A stretch of DNA of 64,000 bases from Dioscorea cayenensis subsp. rotundata. Lineage: Eukaryota > Streptophyta > Magnoliopsida > Dioscoreales > Dioscoreaceae. The notes under the pieces are model-generated. The model had not been told where the DNA came from and ran no database searches. It saw only the letters and a list, made by a program, of their open reading frames with translations. Each line of letters begins with the position of its first letter. The stretch's first letter is position 1. The DNA lies in NCBI RefSeq assembly GCF_009730915.1, contig NC_052477.1, positions 24,322,578 to 24,386,577 of the forward strand, given 5' to 3'. Position numbers and translations under genes: made by a program. Below, in pieces: positions 34,331-47,100 of the stretch.

Positions 34331-36995
34331 ATGGAAAGAGAGGCAACTACGTACTTATACGATGAGCCGGAGGTCATGAGTCTCCTAAAGAACCTCTGGG
34401 GGAACGCCGGTGGTGATGGCGGCGGTGGAGGCAAGGCAGCAGTAGTATCGTCAGGTTTTCCTGAGCCGGCCTCGGTGGGGGACGCTCAATGCATGAAGAC
34501 GGGGATGTCGTATGCTCAGGTGGCCACCTCTTCGTCGTCGGATGAGGATCTTCCTTCTAAGCGCTTGGAGGCCCGGGGCGGTGGGTCTCTCATTCAACCT
34601 CCGCTCGCCGGTGCGAAAAGGCCCAGGTCTCCGGTGGAGACCCCCTGTGGGCGTTGCTTCAGGACCACCCACAAAACGGCGGAGTGTCATCATCAGATTA
34701 TCTGTTTGCGGTGTTCTTGTGTTGGCCATATGGCTGCTTGATGCCCGGTGGAGCCGAGGAGAAGCCCACATCGGAAGAAGGTGCACGTTAGGTCTAAGCG
34801 ATTCGGGGTGCAAGTGGAGTCGCAGGAATTGCCAGTGATTGAAGGATCATGAGCGTCTCGAGTGATCTTGCGGGCCCAACAACTTAGTCGAGCGTCACTC
34901 TCGATCCCTTTATATCCTGAGGCTGCGGAGCTGCGTGAAGATCTGGCGAAGGTGGCAGTTTTGTCACTCGAAGAGGGATTCGTTAACGAATCAAATTTGT
35001 TAGCCGTCATACCCTCGGTCATCAACAAGGAGTTAGCCGGTCACATTATGCCAGTTAATAAATGCAACTTCCTTCTTCCTCTGAAGAGTCGTGATGAGGT
35101 GAAGGACCTTTATAAGCTAGGGAATTTCACGGTGATGACAAAGGGTGGACCTTGCAAGGTTATGCTATCGTCTTGGTCGGCCGAGCTAGGTGCGGTTGGG
35201 GGGGGGAGGGTCATTGGATCCTTATTTGGAATTTGCCGCTCCATGTGTGGTGCGAGCGCATTATCTCTGAGGTGTTTCGACCAGTAGGAGAGCTGGTCGC
35301 GGTGTCTCAAGCTGAGCTTCCACATAAAAACTTTGTTTCGGTGTTAGTGCGGTGACGGTCCGGCGTTTCTCTGCCGATGGAACTCGAGTTCAGTATGGGA
35401 ATGCGGAAATATAATGTGATTTTCACTGCAGAGAGATCGAGCTTCCCGGTCTATCGGAAGGCGCTGGGCCGGTATGTCATAGATGCTAGAGATGCTGGTG
35501 CTGGTGTGGGATCATCGGGGGTGATAGGATGATGAAGGAGAACTGACAAGCAGCCGTCTTTTGGTGCTTCTGCGGGTTCTGTGAACACAGTGGTGGTGGA
35601 GCCTCGCTCCCACCGGGATCGGCTCGAAACTGACGCTCAGAGGTTGAAGGAGACACAGATTGTGGTGGAGCCTCGCTCTCACCTGGATCGGATCGGGACT
35701 GACGCTCAGAGGTTGATGGAGACACAAATGGTGGTGGAGCCTTGCTCCTACCCGGTGGTTGAGCTTCGCTCCCACGACGGCACCGACGTAGGTTCTCCCC
35801 GAATACGGGTGCAGGAATGTTGGACCGTTGGTCAGTCCGATGATCTTGAGCGAACGGGCAGTCGTCTGATGGCTCGGTCTCCCGAGCGCCGCTCGTTCGT
35901 TGATGCGGGGAGAGGGGTTTCGCAGGATACGAAGGGGCGTCATATCGGAATATGGCGCGCTCGTACGCTGCATGGGTAGAAGCAGTTAATGGCGAGGTAC
36001 GTTAAGGAAATTGCGGAGCAGGTTAAGGAAGGAGAGGCGTCTGTTAAGGAAACTGTGGAGCAGGTTAAGGTTGGAGAGGCTCCCAATGATTGTGTTATGC
36101 TGCTGGATCAGGTTAGTAGGCCAGGTGTCACGACCGGTGGCTCACTAGGAGTGGTGCTGGGATAGGATAAGGAGGTGATTGATAGTGAGAGTCTTTTGGA
36201 TGATCCATTGGAGTGTTTGGCTGGGCCCACTGAGGATCCGGGCCGGTTGGTGTCTGTGGACCCAGTTCTGATGTGTGAGGTGGATCTTCAATTGGACCGA
36301 GATAGTGGGAAATTAAAAGGTGGTGGGCTAGACTGGGTTGATGGGCCTGGTTTGAGCAAGGAAGGAGATATGGGGACCTCTTCAGCTGCCGCGGCCTCTC
36401 AGGTGGGGAGAGTTATTGAAGAGGGACCTGCGTGGTCTGGGTTTAATTTTTGGCAGGTGTTTGCGCCCTGGTCCCAGGGTTATTGCCTGTAGATGAAGGA
36501 GGTATCACTGGTGTGGAGCTGAAATTAGTAGGGGGCATTTCTGAGACTCGGTCTTCTGATTCTGTGTCGCCTGATGTTGACATCGATTCTGATGATTCGG
36601 TGACAGAATTTGAAAGAAACTAAAAAAATCTTTTGCCAGACCTGCAGGTGGATAGAAATACATCCAAGGTGGGGCAGCCTGCAAGAACCAGGAAAAGTGA
36701 GCGGCAAAAGAAACCCTCCTCAAGATTCAATGAGGAGGCGGGGTACGTGGTTGAGATACCTAAATCGGCAAAGAAAAAAGGAGTGGATGGTGTCGGCGAT
36801 AGAGGTACGACCACCAAACCTTTATTAATTGCTGATTGGTCTAATGTTCAGATTGCTAATTATTGTGATGCTTGTGGTATCTCCTTTTCGAATTCTGTGA
36901 ATGACTGTATTAATCATATTCGTAACCTAGAGAAGTCTCATGCTAGCGGCCCTGGTGGGCTTGAGCCGACCTCCTTGGAGGGTTTGGGGTGTTAA
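34331..36995 (+). pseudogene. LINE ORF1, gag-like RNA-binding protein
   Basis: Opens with MEREATTYLYDEPEV. A first knuckle CGRCFRTTHKTAEC lies near 34648-34690, and a second near 34708-34745 is cut by a TGA just before its last Cys (34739-34741). A DUF4283-type region follows (34860-35350), ending with WILIWNLPLHVW after a frame change at a run of nine or more G at about 35199. 35580-35760 encodes three imperfect repeats of about 20 residues around VVEPRSH. The C-terminal part (36633-36995) is in a third frame and has a CX2C (CDAC) and an HIRNLEKSH block. Known LINE ORF1 proteins coat the RNA for retrotransposition. This copy is dead. Confidence 0.75.
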
Positions 36996-39900
36996 GAGGT
37001 TGTCCATGAATATTATCAACTGGAATGTTAGGGGGCTAGGTAGGCCATCGAAGTGGTATTTAGTTAAGGACTTTCGGGCTATCCACCATGCCGATGTTTG
37101 TGGCCTTCAAGAAACTAAATTGGAAGAGATTAATCAAGCTACCTAGCGGGAGATAGGAGGGCACCACCTAGATCATTTTGCCTTTTTACCGGCCAGAGGG
37201 ACAGCGGGTGGCATTGTGATAGGGTGGAATAGTGCGATTTTGCTAGGGTTACTCGTTTGGCAGGGGGAGTTTAGTCTAACGGTGGATTTTACTTCTAAGA
37301 ACCTTAATCTAAAGTGGAGGTGTTCGGTGGTGTATGGGCCAAATGAGCGGCCTCGGAAACAGGCTTTTTGGGAAGAGTTGAGTAACAAAAAAGGTGTCCC
37401 TCCTGGGCCTTGGGTGATTTGTGGGGATTTTAACGCAATATTTGATGCGGGTGACAAATCGTCGGGTAATCCTAATCTGGAGGATATTCGCTATACAAAC
37501 TTGTTAATGCAAGACTTGGGCCTGCAGAAGCCGCCCGCGTTGGGGAAAAGATTTACTTGGACTAATGGCCAGGAAGAGCCGATCTGGGTCAAATTAGATA
37601 GATTTCTTGTGAATAATGACTGGTTAGCTTGCTTCCCATGCGTGATTCAGAATTGTTTACCCAGAATAGGATCAGATCATGTGCCGATTAGGCTGGAGGT
37701 GGGATCCCATTCTTTCAATCCAAGGCCATTTCGTTTTGAATTGGCTTGGACTACCATAGAGGGTTTTCACGATCTTGTTCATAGCTAGTGGACTGGGATC
37801 ACACCGGTGTGCTGTGGGGCATTCATCTTCTCTAAAAAAGTGGCTGGAGTTAGGGAGAAGCTACGACATTGGGCTAAGTTTAACTTTGGTTCGATTAAGC
37901 TAAAAAAACTTGCTTTGTTGCATGAGGTTGAGGTCTGGGATACTATGAAGGAATCAAGAAAACTAACGGAGGAGGAGGGAATGTTAGAGAACAGTACTTT
38001 GGCCAACCTGCGTGACATTTGCAAGCAAGAAGAGATTTATTGGAAATAGAGAGCTAGGCTACAATGGTTGAAAGAAGGTGACGAGAACACTAAATTCTTC
38101 CATGCAGTTGCTAATGGCTGTAAGAACCGTAATTTTATACCTCGAATGCGTATGAATGGAAATTATGTGGAGGCTCCCCGTGAAATTGGAAGAACTTTTG
38201 CGGAGCACTTTAAAATGCAATTTGGGTGTAGTCGTACTGTTAGACTGTGGATTGACATGCAGAAACTATTTGGTCACAAGAGATCTGTTGATCTAGTGGA
38301 TATGGAAAGGCCTTTCATGATCGAGGAAATCAAAAAAGCCGTCTTTGATCTGGGGGGGACAAGGCACAGGGTCCGGATGGTTTCCCCATACATTTCTTTA
38401 AAAAAAATTGGGATACTGTTAGTGAGGATCTCCTCAGGCTTTGTGAGGATTTTTTTTCGCACAGTGCTAATCTGGAGAAGATTAACTGGGCCAGTATTGT
38501 TCTGATTCCTAAGATGGTAGCACCGGATTCCCCTGGCGACTACAGACCCATTAGTTTGATAAACTCGTCTCTGAAAATATTATCTAAACTGTTGGCCTCT
38601 CGGCTTAGTAAGGTGCTAAATGAGTTGGTAGAGCCGGAACAGTCAGCTTTCCTGCAAGGACGCTGCATCCTTTATAATATTGCCACTGCGGAAGAACTGC
38701 TTTTCAGTTTACACAAACGCAGGATGGTAGGTCACATTCTGAAAGTGGATTTCTCTAAAGAATTTGATATGGTGGACTGGAATTTTCTGTTTGATTTGTT
38801 GAAAGCCAGGGGGTTCGGAGAGTGGTGGATTGACTGGATCAAAAGCATTCTATTCTCGTCTAAGGCTTCTATACTGGTGAATGGTGCTCCAAATGGTTAC
38901 ATTCATTACCAAAGAGGTTTAAGACAAGGGGACCCTTTATCTCCCATGCTGTTTGTGTTGGTGATGGATACCCTTTGCTCAATGTTCTCCCATGCACTGA
39001 GATCCAAGGTGCTAATTGGAGTGCTATTAGGGGAGATGGGCAGTAGATGCAATCTTCATTACGCTGATGATCTTCTGGTGTTGACCACGGGTGGACTTGA
39101 GGATTTGCGTGTGGTTAAACTCTTGTTGTATGTCTTTGAGGGGCTGACGGGGCTGGCTACAAATTTCTCTAAAACGTGTCTGTACTCAACTTCTCGGGAC
39201 TTACTTCCTGAGAGGGCTGCGACAGACACTTTATGTTGTGCCAGGGGTTTGCTACTGGTTACCTATCTGGGTATACCGATCTCTGGGAGAAGACCACGGA
39301 AGCAAGATTGGGAGGAACTCATTACAAAGGTTAGGAATCGCCTTGCTTCGTGGAAAGTGCAACACCTATGTTTAGGGGGTCGGCTTACTCTGGTTAATTC
39401 GATCCTTTCGGCAATACCTACTTATTGGATGTCATTGTTTAGGATCCCCTGTTGGGTCATTAAAAAGATTAACCGGATTCGTAGAGATTTTTTGTGGGCT
39501 GGACCGGACATTGATCACCCTAAATGCAGATTGGTTGCTTGGAATAATATTTGTCGACCTCGAGATATGGGGGGATGGGGTATATTAGATTTACACTGCT
39601 TTAACCAAGCGTTGCTTGGTAAATGGTGGTGGAAATTCATGACGGATTCAACTTGGAGTGGTGCGAAGGTGATCCAGTTTAACTACGGTATTCATTGCTG
39701 GAACATGTCTCCCAGGCAGCCAGGTAGAGTGTCCTTCTTTTGGAAAGGGGTGCTGAGCTGTCTTCCGGCCCTGAGAGGATGTGTGTTGCATGGTGTCAAC
39801 TCAGGGACGGAGACCATTTTTTGGAAAGATCGATGGGTGGGGGGCCGGGCGCCTATGTACATATGGCCTGAAGAGTTCAGTAGGACACAAGCACCCAACG

Positions 39901-40873
39901 GTATGATAAGTGAGCTTTCGAGTCTCTTGGATCTTGCCCCCTACTCGACCAATCCTGATAAAGTCAGGGGGATAGCAAATGGTGGAAAATTTTAGGAAAT
40001 GGTAAATTCACAGTGAAATCCTTTTATAATTTCCTGATTGATGGGGGGCTTCGGTGTCCTATTGCGAGATTTTTTTGGCGTAACCTCGGCCCCAAAAAGA
40101 TCACAGTGTTCAACTGGCTGGCCTAGCAAGATAGGATCCTCTCACTTGAGAATTTAGAAAAGCGTAGAAGTAATAAGCTCCCAACTGTTACTTGTGTCTT
40201 GTGCCATGCCGGAGTGGAGTCGGTGGACCATCTATTCCTGCAGTGTTCTTTCGCAAAGCAGGTGTGGAGGCATTATATAGAGATTCTGCATATCCCGGAA
40301 CCTCCCGTTTCTATGCATTTGATTTGGGGTCCCTGGAGATCTACTGTTAGTTCGACTTGTAGAGACATGGGAGACTTAGTGGTCAAAGTAATTGTGTGGA
40401 ATATTTGGATTGCTAGAAATGATTACATTTTTAAAGCTACTTGTTTGTCTGCTCATGCTCTTACAAGGAAAATTGATCTTATGCTATTATCGTGGTTCTC
40501 TACAGCTACTGAGGGTCCAAGAGCGAAATTGGTGGAGCCCTGTGAAGCCCTCCGCAGATGTCTGGACTTTGCTGGCCCTCAGGGGGAGGAGACTGGAGGG
40601 GGCTTCCCCTCTAACGAGTCAGGAGGAGACACAGCTTCAGACCATGGGGTAGTCATTCTGAGTTCTCCAGACGCTGTGTTGTGGCGGCCTGTGTTTCGTT
40701 GTTTTTATTTTTTTGCTTGATTCCCTGTGTTTCTTGTTCTTTTTGTCACCACATCTTGTGGTATGTTTGTAGCCCTGTTTCTGCTCTGTGTCTGTGTGTG
40801 GAGCTTTGTGGGTGTCTATGATGGTTCCTTTTTTTAATTGAAGTGGTTTATCCACCTTTTCAAAAAAAAAAAT
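34334..40873 (+). mobile_element. Near full-length plant LINE, decayed
   Basis: ORF1 (34331-36995) with two CCHC knuckles is followed after about 10 bases by ORF2 (37006-about 40720) with endonuclease, reverse transcriptase and zf-RVT. A short 3' UTR, 'gtggtttatccaccttttc' and poly-A to about 40873 complete it. A possible 15-bp target duplication with one mismatch is 34319-34333 and 40874-40888. GC content is far above the surroundings. It is the longest LINE in the window and the reference for the other pieces. Confidence 0.9.
37006..40720 (+). pseudogene. LINE ORF2: endonuclease, reverse transcriptase, zf-RVT
   Basis: The start ATG at 37006 gives MNIINWNVRGLG, the usual APE-type endonuclease opening. 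QETKLE, VICGDFNAI and IGSDHVPI follow by 37700. RT (38514-39300) has YRPISLINSSLKI, QSAFLQGR, KVDFSKEFD (usually AFD), LRQGDPLSPMLF and the HYADDLLVL active site. zf-RVT (40000-40330) has CVLCHAGVESVDHLFLQC. Lesions are stops at 37144, 37786, 38047 and about 40123, and frame shifts at G runs near 38352 and 39968. Known ORF2 proteins nick DNA and copy RNA onto it. No intact enzyme can be made here. Confidence 0.9.
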
Positions 40874-41044
40874 AAAGAAAGACAAATGAGAAGACCAGGC
40901 ATGCAAGAGAGTACAACTGACTTAGAAAAAAGAGGAGGAGAACAACACAAAATAGAGGGAGAATTGATCCACTAAGCTAATTCAACTATTTAAGTTGGTA
41001 ACATGACGAGGGTAAGTTAATTTATACTCTATAAATCAATATAT

Positions 41045-41428
41045 GGGTGAATTTTTTGATAGGACATCAAACTATAGCCTTTTTTCATTTTGGGGTTTAA
41101 ACTTCAATTTGAATTAAAATGATTACCAAACTTCAATTTTGTTTCACCAAAAGATCATTCAATAGATTTTGGCCTATTTTTGATAATGTAATGTCAAAAT
41201 TTCCCTATTAACAGGTGAGATAGAATTATCAACTAAATAGCCAATGTGCTATATATATGGTGATAAAGAATTTCTGACATATACAACATCAAAAATATGC
41301 TTGAATCTCTCAGGTAATCACTCGATGAAATAAAATTGAAGTTGGATAACCACTTTGATTCAAATTGAAGTTTGGAAGCCAAAATGAAAAAGAGCCATAG
41401 TTTAATACCCTATTAAAAAATTTATCCC
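41045..41428. mobile_element. MITE with ~95-bp terminal inverted repeats
   Basis: The left arm begins 'gggtgaattttttgatagg'. The right arm's reverse complement begins 'gggataaattttttaatagg', and both continue with 'ctttttcattttgg' and 'aacttcaatttgaat'. Flanks 'atcaatat' (left) and 'atcaacat' (right) may be an 8-9 bp target duplication, which would fit a Mutator-type MITE. No protein. Arm-like pieces occur at 12476-12640 and 30855-30995. Confidence 0.75.
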
Positions 41429-41430
41429 AT

Positions 41431-42140
41431 CAACATACTCTATAAATCAACAAATTCTAGTCACAACTCGGCAAGGCAGGCTTTGGACATAGGCTATTAA
41501 GGCAAATCACCATGCCCCTTAATCTAATAAGGCCCTATAATTCATGATTTTTTAAAATTATATTTAAAATTAAAAGTGATGATAATAATAATAATAATAT
41601 ATTTACTCAACCATATTATTAAAAATCTTAAATATTTTTAAAATATAAAATTTAGTTCACTTAATTGATTCATGATAAGATAAAATTATATCAGGGGCCC
41701 TGATTTTTTTGGCCTCGTAAGTCATGATATTTCCAAACAAAAATATTTAAAATTTATTTATTTATAATAATAATTATTATAATTATTTTTATTACCAACA
41801 TAATCATACTAGTAAGAATCATAAATATAAAACTTCTTTTTTTTAAGTGCCACTCACAAAGGGTTGATAGGCAGTGGCTTAACATCATATGAGGGTGATT
41901 AAAGTCATATAATGTGCACCCCAAAAAATATTTAAGAAATCAAAGTGAGTTCATATATCTTTTACCATGTTACTTTGGAGAGAAGAAAAATGACATCCTC
42001 CCACATAAGACCCATGAATATTAAATGAACAGTAATGGTACATGATTTATACTGTTCAATGTATGCATAATACTAAAACAATATTATTGACAAGGGATTC
42101 AACCTTAGGTCAACCCGTTCGCCATTCTCATAATATAAAA
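41431..42140. repeat. Repeat-rich flank (matches 27481-27560, 30100-30640)
   Basis: 41500-41760 contains two 'ggccct...attcatga' blocks that also occur at 27505-27530 and 30170-30215. 41840-42140 is a copy of the dispersed repeat at 30309-30640. No gene. Confidence 0.55.
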
Positions 42141-44109
42141 CTTTGATTTATCATATAATCCATATTTTTATTTTTATTATATAATTTATTAAAAATTATT
42201 TAAAATTTTTTGTAATTTTGCTTATGGCCTCATTTACTCCAAAATAGGGCTTGCAACTGAGGTTAATGATCCGAATAAACTTGTTTAACAATCTTTCTTT
42301 TATTGTACTTAATATAAAATGTTTCTAACTATAAAATAATTCTTTATTTTATCGTTAAAGTGGATAAACAAATAAAGTTTGGGACGATATCTCATAGACA
42401 AAAAATGAACGAACATGTGACCATACTAATTATGAAAAAAAAAGCACAAACAGAACAAAAACTTTACGTAACCAAACTAACCCAAACAAAGTACAAGAAC
42501 AAACAGACAAACATAAGATGGTAAACAGAACAATTAATGATAAAAGATAACTGAATTTACACAGTACCAAAGAAAGTGGACAATGGGCTCTAAGAAAATG
42601 GTGAGAACAGTAAACTTTTCATTTGGATAGGCATATTCATTATTGGCATTATTGGTTTATTGTCTATATTTCTCATAAAGGAGTTGGAATCAAATTTTCA
42701 TTAAATGAATGAAAACAAGGCCACCAGAATCAACAATACACAATTTTTGTAATCAATTCTGAAATCAGAAGAGGAATTCTTTTCATTCTCAAACTCATTC
42801 TATAGGTAAAACATGCAACAATGGCTTTGATTCTCCAAGAAATAAGCTTCTGCTGATTGCTGATGATAGATAAAAGCATCTGAGGATCCATCTATAATGT
42901 AATGAACTTTCTGCTTGTTGCCAAGAAATAACCGCCAGCAACTCCAAACTCTTCCTAAGGAGTTCGATCGGGAAAAACAAGCCAATTTTTTTATTTCTCC
43001 TGGGGGCTGGGGGGTTTTATCTTAACATGTTGAGCCTTTATCCTTTGGAGATTTGCTTAGTCACAGATAGCATAAAGCTAATACAAGTCCAATTCTTTGA
43101 AGAGAAAAGCCCAAAATTCTTGTGCAAAACAATATGTGAATCAGCTGGGCATCTCATCCTCTTGATAATGAAGTGTGGTCCCTGCACAGAGCAATTCACT
43201 AATATCAAAACCTCCTCCACCTCCTGAATAAACAACCGAGTCACATGAACTATTAAGAGTAATACATTACCACTTGCTGCAGTATAGTCACTGATAAAAT
43301 GGCTGGAAGTTGGTTTGGACAATGAGATCAACTCAGGGAAACTGCAAAAATGAGAACTAGAAAGAGTACACCTCGAGAGTTATTTACACAATGAAAGACA
43401 TGAGATAACTAGGAAACATCTTTTCCTCTGTTGTCCTGTGCCAAGATATTATAACAAGAACAAGTCTTTTTTAACCATAGGAAGCACAATGAACATGGAC
43501 AGATAAAACAAAGGCACACATCAAGCGTGAAAGAAGCACAAGCAGAACTAGATTTTATCAAATAAGAATATGTTACAGCTAGTGTTCTAATTACAAACAC
43601 ACAAGGGAAAAGGCAGTGATAATGACATACTCCAAGACATTCCATACATGTTGCTTACAATATTAGTTAGTTTACATGATTCAATGCATCATAATACAAG
43701 CATAGATAACAGATTGAAAGCAAAAAAAATAAAATAAAATAAATAAAATAAAATAAAAAATCCTTCTACTTTGCTATCTAAAGAAAACAATGGCGCAGAA
43801 TACATAAAAACTGTTAAGTCTTAGTTAAAATTCTTTGACAAAGACAATGGGTATTTAATAAAAGAAATGTTCTGTTCATTATATTTTCCACGAAAGAAAG
43901 AAATAAAAGAGAAATTAAAACAAGATAATAGCAGTTAGAAGGTGGCACCAAAAGGTATAAAATGTGTCAAGCAAGCAAGCAAGCAAAACGGCTGATGAAA
44001 TTCACCACCAAAAGGACAGAATTTGTGGCAATGCATTTGATCATAACTTGCCATGAGAGTACTACTACTTTAAGCAGGAACAGGGATTACCATTTATGCT
44101 TTCATGATG
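42141..44109 (-). repeat. CNL 3' flank, copy C (attached to the best CNL gene)
   Basis: Continuous with the CNL stop at 44110. It is shared with copies A, B and partly D. It has no mobile-element interruption after 42370, but lacks about 300 bp that copy B has near 32200-32500. Its conservation level resembles the coding parts, suggesting a long 3' UTR or simply equal age. Confidence 0.7.
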
Positions 44110-47100
44110 TTATAGACAAGGTGCTAGTAGTGTCCTTCTAGGGCTGCTTTCTATGGATCTTTCCGAGATGCTAGAGACAAGGTGGAAATACTCTCCTCCT
44201 GGCCCACATCGCCTTTCTAGCTTAGGGCATCCACTGATTTCAAGCCTTTTAAGAGTAGGAAGCCGCTGTTGGAGGCCTTCAGGGAATGACTTCAGCGCTG
44301 GACAATCTTCAATAGATAGCTCTTCAAGGGAAGTGAGGCCTTGCATCCCTTCTGGTAGAGACTCCAGCACAGGGCATTTAAATAACGCTAGTTTAAATAA
44401 TGAAGTGAGGTGTCCCATATTTGAACATAAAGACTTGATGCTTGGACAATTGAAAACAGACAAGCTTTTGAGTGATGTGGGGCACTTGGGCAATTCTATC
44501 AGCGCATCACAAGCAGAAACAGAAAGATCCTCTAGAAACGGTAGACCACAATCTCTTTGTGATGATGCACCAGAATCTCTCAACATTTCATCCGGCCAGG
44601 ACAATAGCTCTTCACAATGACCCATGCTGAGAGTTTCGAGAGAGGTGAGGTTATGCAAAGCCGCTGATAATGAGAACTGATGGCAATCATCAATATCTAA
44701 ATAATGAAGTGATGAGCTTAAGGGTCTTGTCTCCTCCTTGTCTTCCAGCAGCAAAGTCAACTCATCACATCTCTCTAGCGACAACGCTGCAAGAGATTTC
44801 AAATGCTTGAAGAAGCCCTTCTCCTTGGACATGTGTGCGATTTGTGTCCCGCAGTATGATTCTGTTATGGATAAATCTATAAGAGTTGGAATTTGTGGTG
44901 GCATGGTTGTCAACTTCGGGCAACGAGTGATCCTCAAATTAGCAAGGCATGGAAACATGGGTGGAGCAGTTTCTCTATCCTCCCCTGGATACCACCCTTC
45001 CAGATTAGCCATTTCACGCAATTTCAGAAACCTCAATGCAGGGAATAATGATAATGCATCGCCTGTCGTGCTATTAATAATGTATTTGATGCTATCCATT
45101 CTACGAATAGTGAGTTCTTCAAGATAAAGTAATTGCTCCAGGGGCGGGAGTTGTTGGCATCCTTGGCAACCTTCTAGTCTGATCCTTACTAAATTTTGAA
45201 GTTGCTGTCCGTCTCTAATCCACATTGAAAACTGTGTGCCCGGATAATCATGCAGACTGAGCACTTTTAATGCAGCGTGAGGTTTCAGGGCTTCCAACAC
45301 TTGTTCTGCATTTGCCACTGATGCTCCCCAAGACAGGGACAATGAGTTAATGTTTTGTCTGCTACTCATATTAGCTTCTTTTGCCTCATCCGCATTCTTC
45401 ACCTCGTGGAGGTCATACAACCCAAGTTCACCGTCAAGATTCCAATGCTTTAACTCTCCTATCTTGTTCCCCGCTTTCTCAGAGACAATGTATTTTGTCA
45501 ATGTTTTCAAGCAACGCAATCGACTTAAACCAGACCGCATGATTTTTAGTTCTGGACACCTACTAATATAAAGATGTCTAAGACTGTTCATGTACACTAT
45601 GCTCATGGGAAGTTTAGTAAGATAATAACAATGATTCAGGTTCAATGTTTGCAAATTTATAAGCATACAGATTGATTCTGGTAGTTCCTTTATTTTAGTA
45701 CCAAAAAGATTAAGATATCTTAGATGGTGCAAATATTGTATTGATGTAGACAGCTCGTCAACATTTGCTTCATAACGAATCTTTAACACTCTGACTAACT
45801 TCAACTTTGACAATCCAATGAAGTTTGTTTGGACATTTAATGCAGTGCGAACACTAGGGGGGCAATCACCCATATTATATCCTATATCAAAATTTAATTC
45901 GAAATGGCGGGTCCTTTTTGAAATTTTCATGAATTCGTTTCTTTCAGCCAATGTGGAGCACTCATCTCCAGTAACAAATTGTGCAAGGTCATGGATGAGA
46001 TCATGCATCTTACAATGTCCACAATCATAACTAGCATATTGTAGAAGAGATCTCCATATCAATTCACTGAAAATCTCATGGCCTTCAACTTCTATATCTT
46101 TTCCAGTTTGAGATGGAATAAACCCATGAGCGATCCAAAATTGAACCAGCATATCTACTTTAATAAAACTATCCTTCGGGAATAGGGCACAAAAGGCAAA
46201 ACATTTCTTCACTTCAGAAGGCAAATTAACATAGCTTAGCCACAATTCTGGTCTGATTTTATCTGTAGCACGTGGTATATCCCATATTTCATTATCTAAC
46301 ACAGCTTGCCATTGACTTTCTTCGATCTTGGATTGCATGAGACTCCCCATTACTTGTATTGCAAGAGGTAACCCTTTGCACTTATTGACAATTTTTTTAC
46401 CAATCTCTAGGAATTTTGGTTGTCTTGATACACTTGTGGTGAATGCTCTTTGTTCGAACAAAGCCCAGGAGCTTTCTTCTGATAAACCCTGAAGAGTATA
46501 AGATTTCCTTGCACCCATTATCCCTTGAGCAGTTCTCATTGCGTGTGGTTATTAAAATTCTGCTTCCTTCTGCTCCATCGAGAAGCAGATGTCTAAGTGC
46601 ACCCCACTTCATGTGATCTTCATTCCAAACATCATCCAAGACAAGCAGATACCTCTTCTGCCCCAGGAGTTGTCGTAGATCCCGCTGTAGCAGTTCCATG
46701 GGTTCATGTATCATTGTAAGACTTTCCCAGAGGCTGTGTGTATGATGTTTCCAGCGAGCTTTGTCACATTAAAATCATCAGAGACACATACCCATATGCG
46801 TAGTTGGAAGTGGCTCTCTATATCTTTAACTCCGTAGACCAACTGAGCAAGTGTTGTCTTGCCTAAACCGCCCATACCGACTATGGAAACCACTGTCACT
46901 TTCTCTTCAAAATGATCACGTATCAGCATCTGCATTATTTGCTCTTTCTCTTCATCTCTGCCAATTACTTCTGATTCAATTACATGAGACTGTGTTTGTG
47001 GCCTATTCCTCCAAGGTCTGTTGTTGTTATTGTTGTTGTCTGCAACCTTAAAATTGAACTTGTGCATCTCTTCTATGATACCATCTATTCTTTGGTTGAT

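Noticed and set aside
34451..34838. Overlapping Pro/Arg-rich frames on both strands near 34.5 kb
   Set aside because: GC-rich LINE ORF1 sequence leaves all frames open; only the frame with the CCHC knuckles is supported.
24028..43331. Three related minus-strand frames (24300-24028, 31977-31675, 43331-43038) sharing a VTRLWIQ patch, suggesting a conserved small gene
   Set aside because: Each starts and ends differently and they differ by frame-changing indels. The similarity follows the whole duplicated CNL flank, not a protein.
44153..45127. Long plus-strand frames opposite the CNL LRR region
   Set aside because: They are antisense shadows of the leucine-rich repeats; no independent coding signal.
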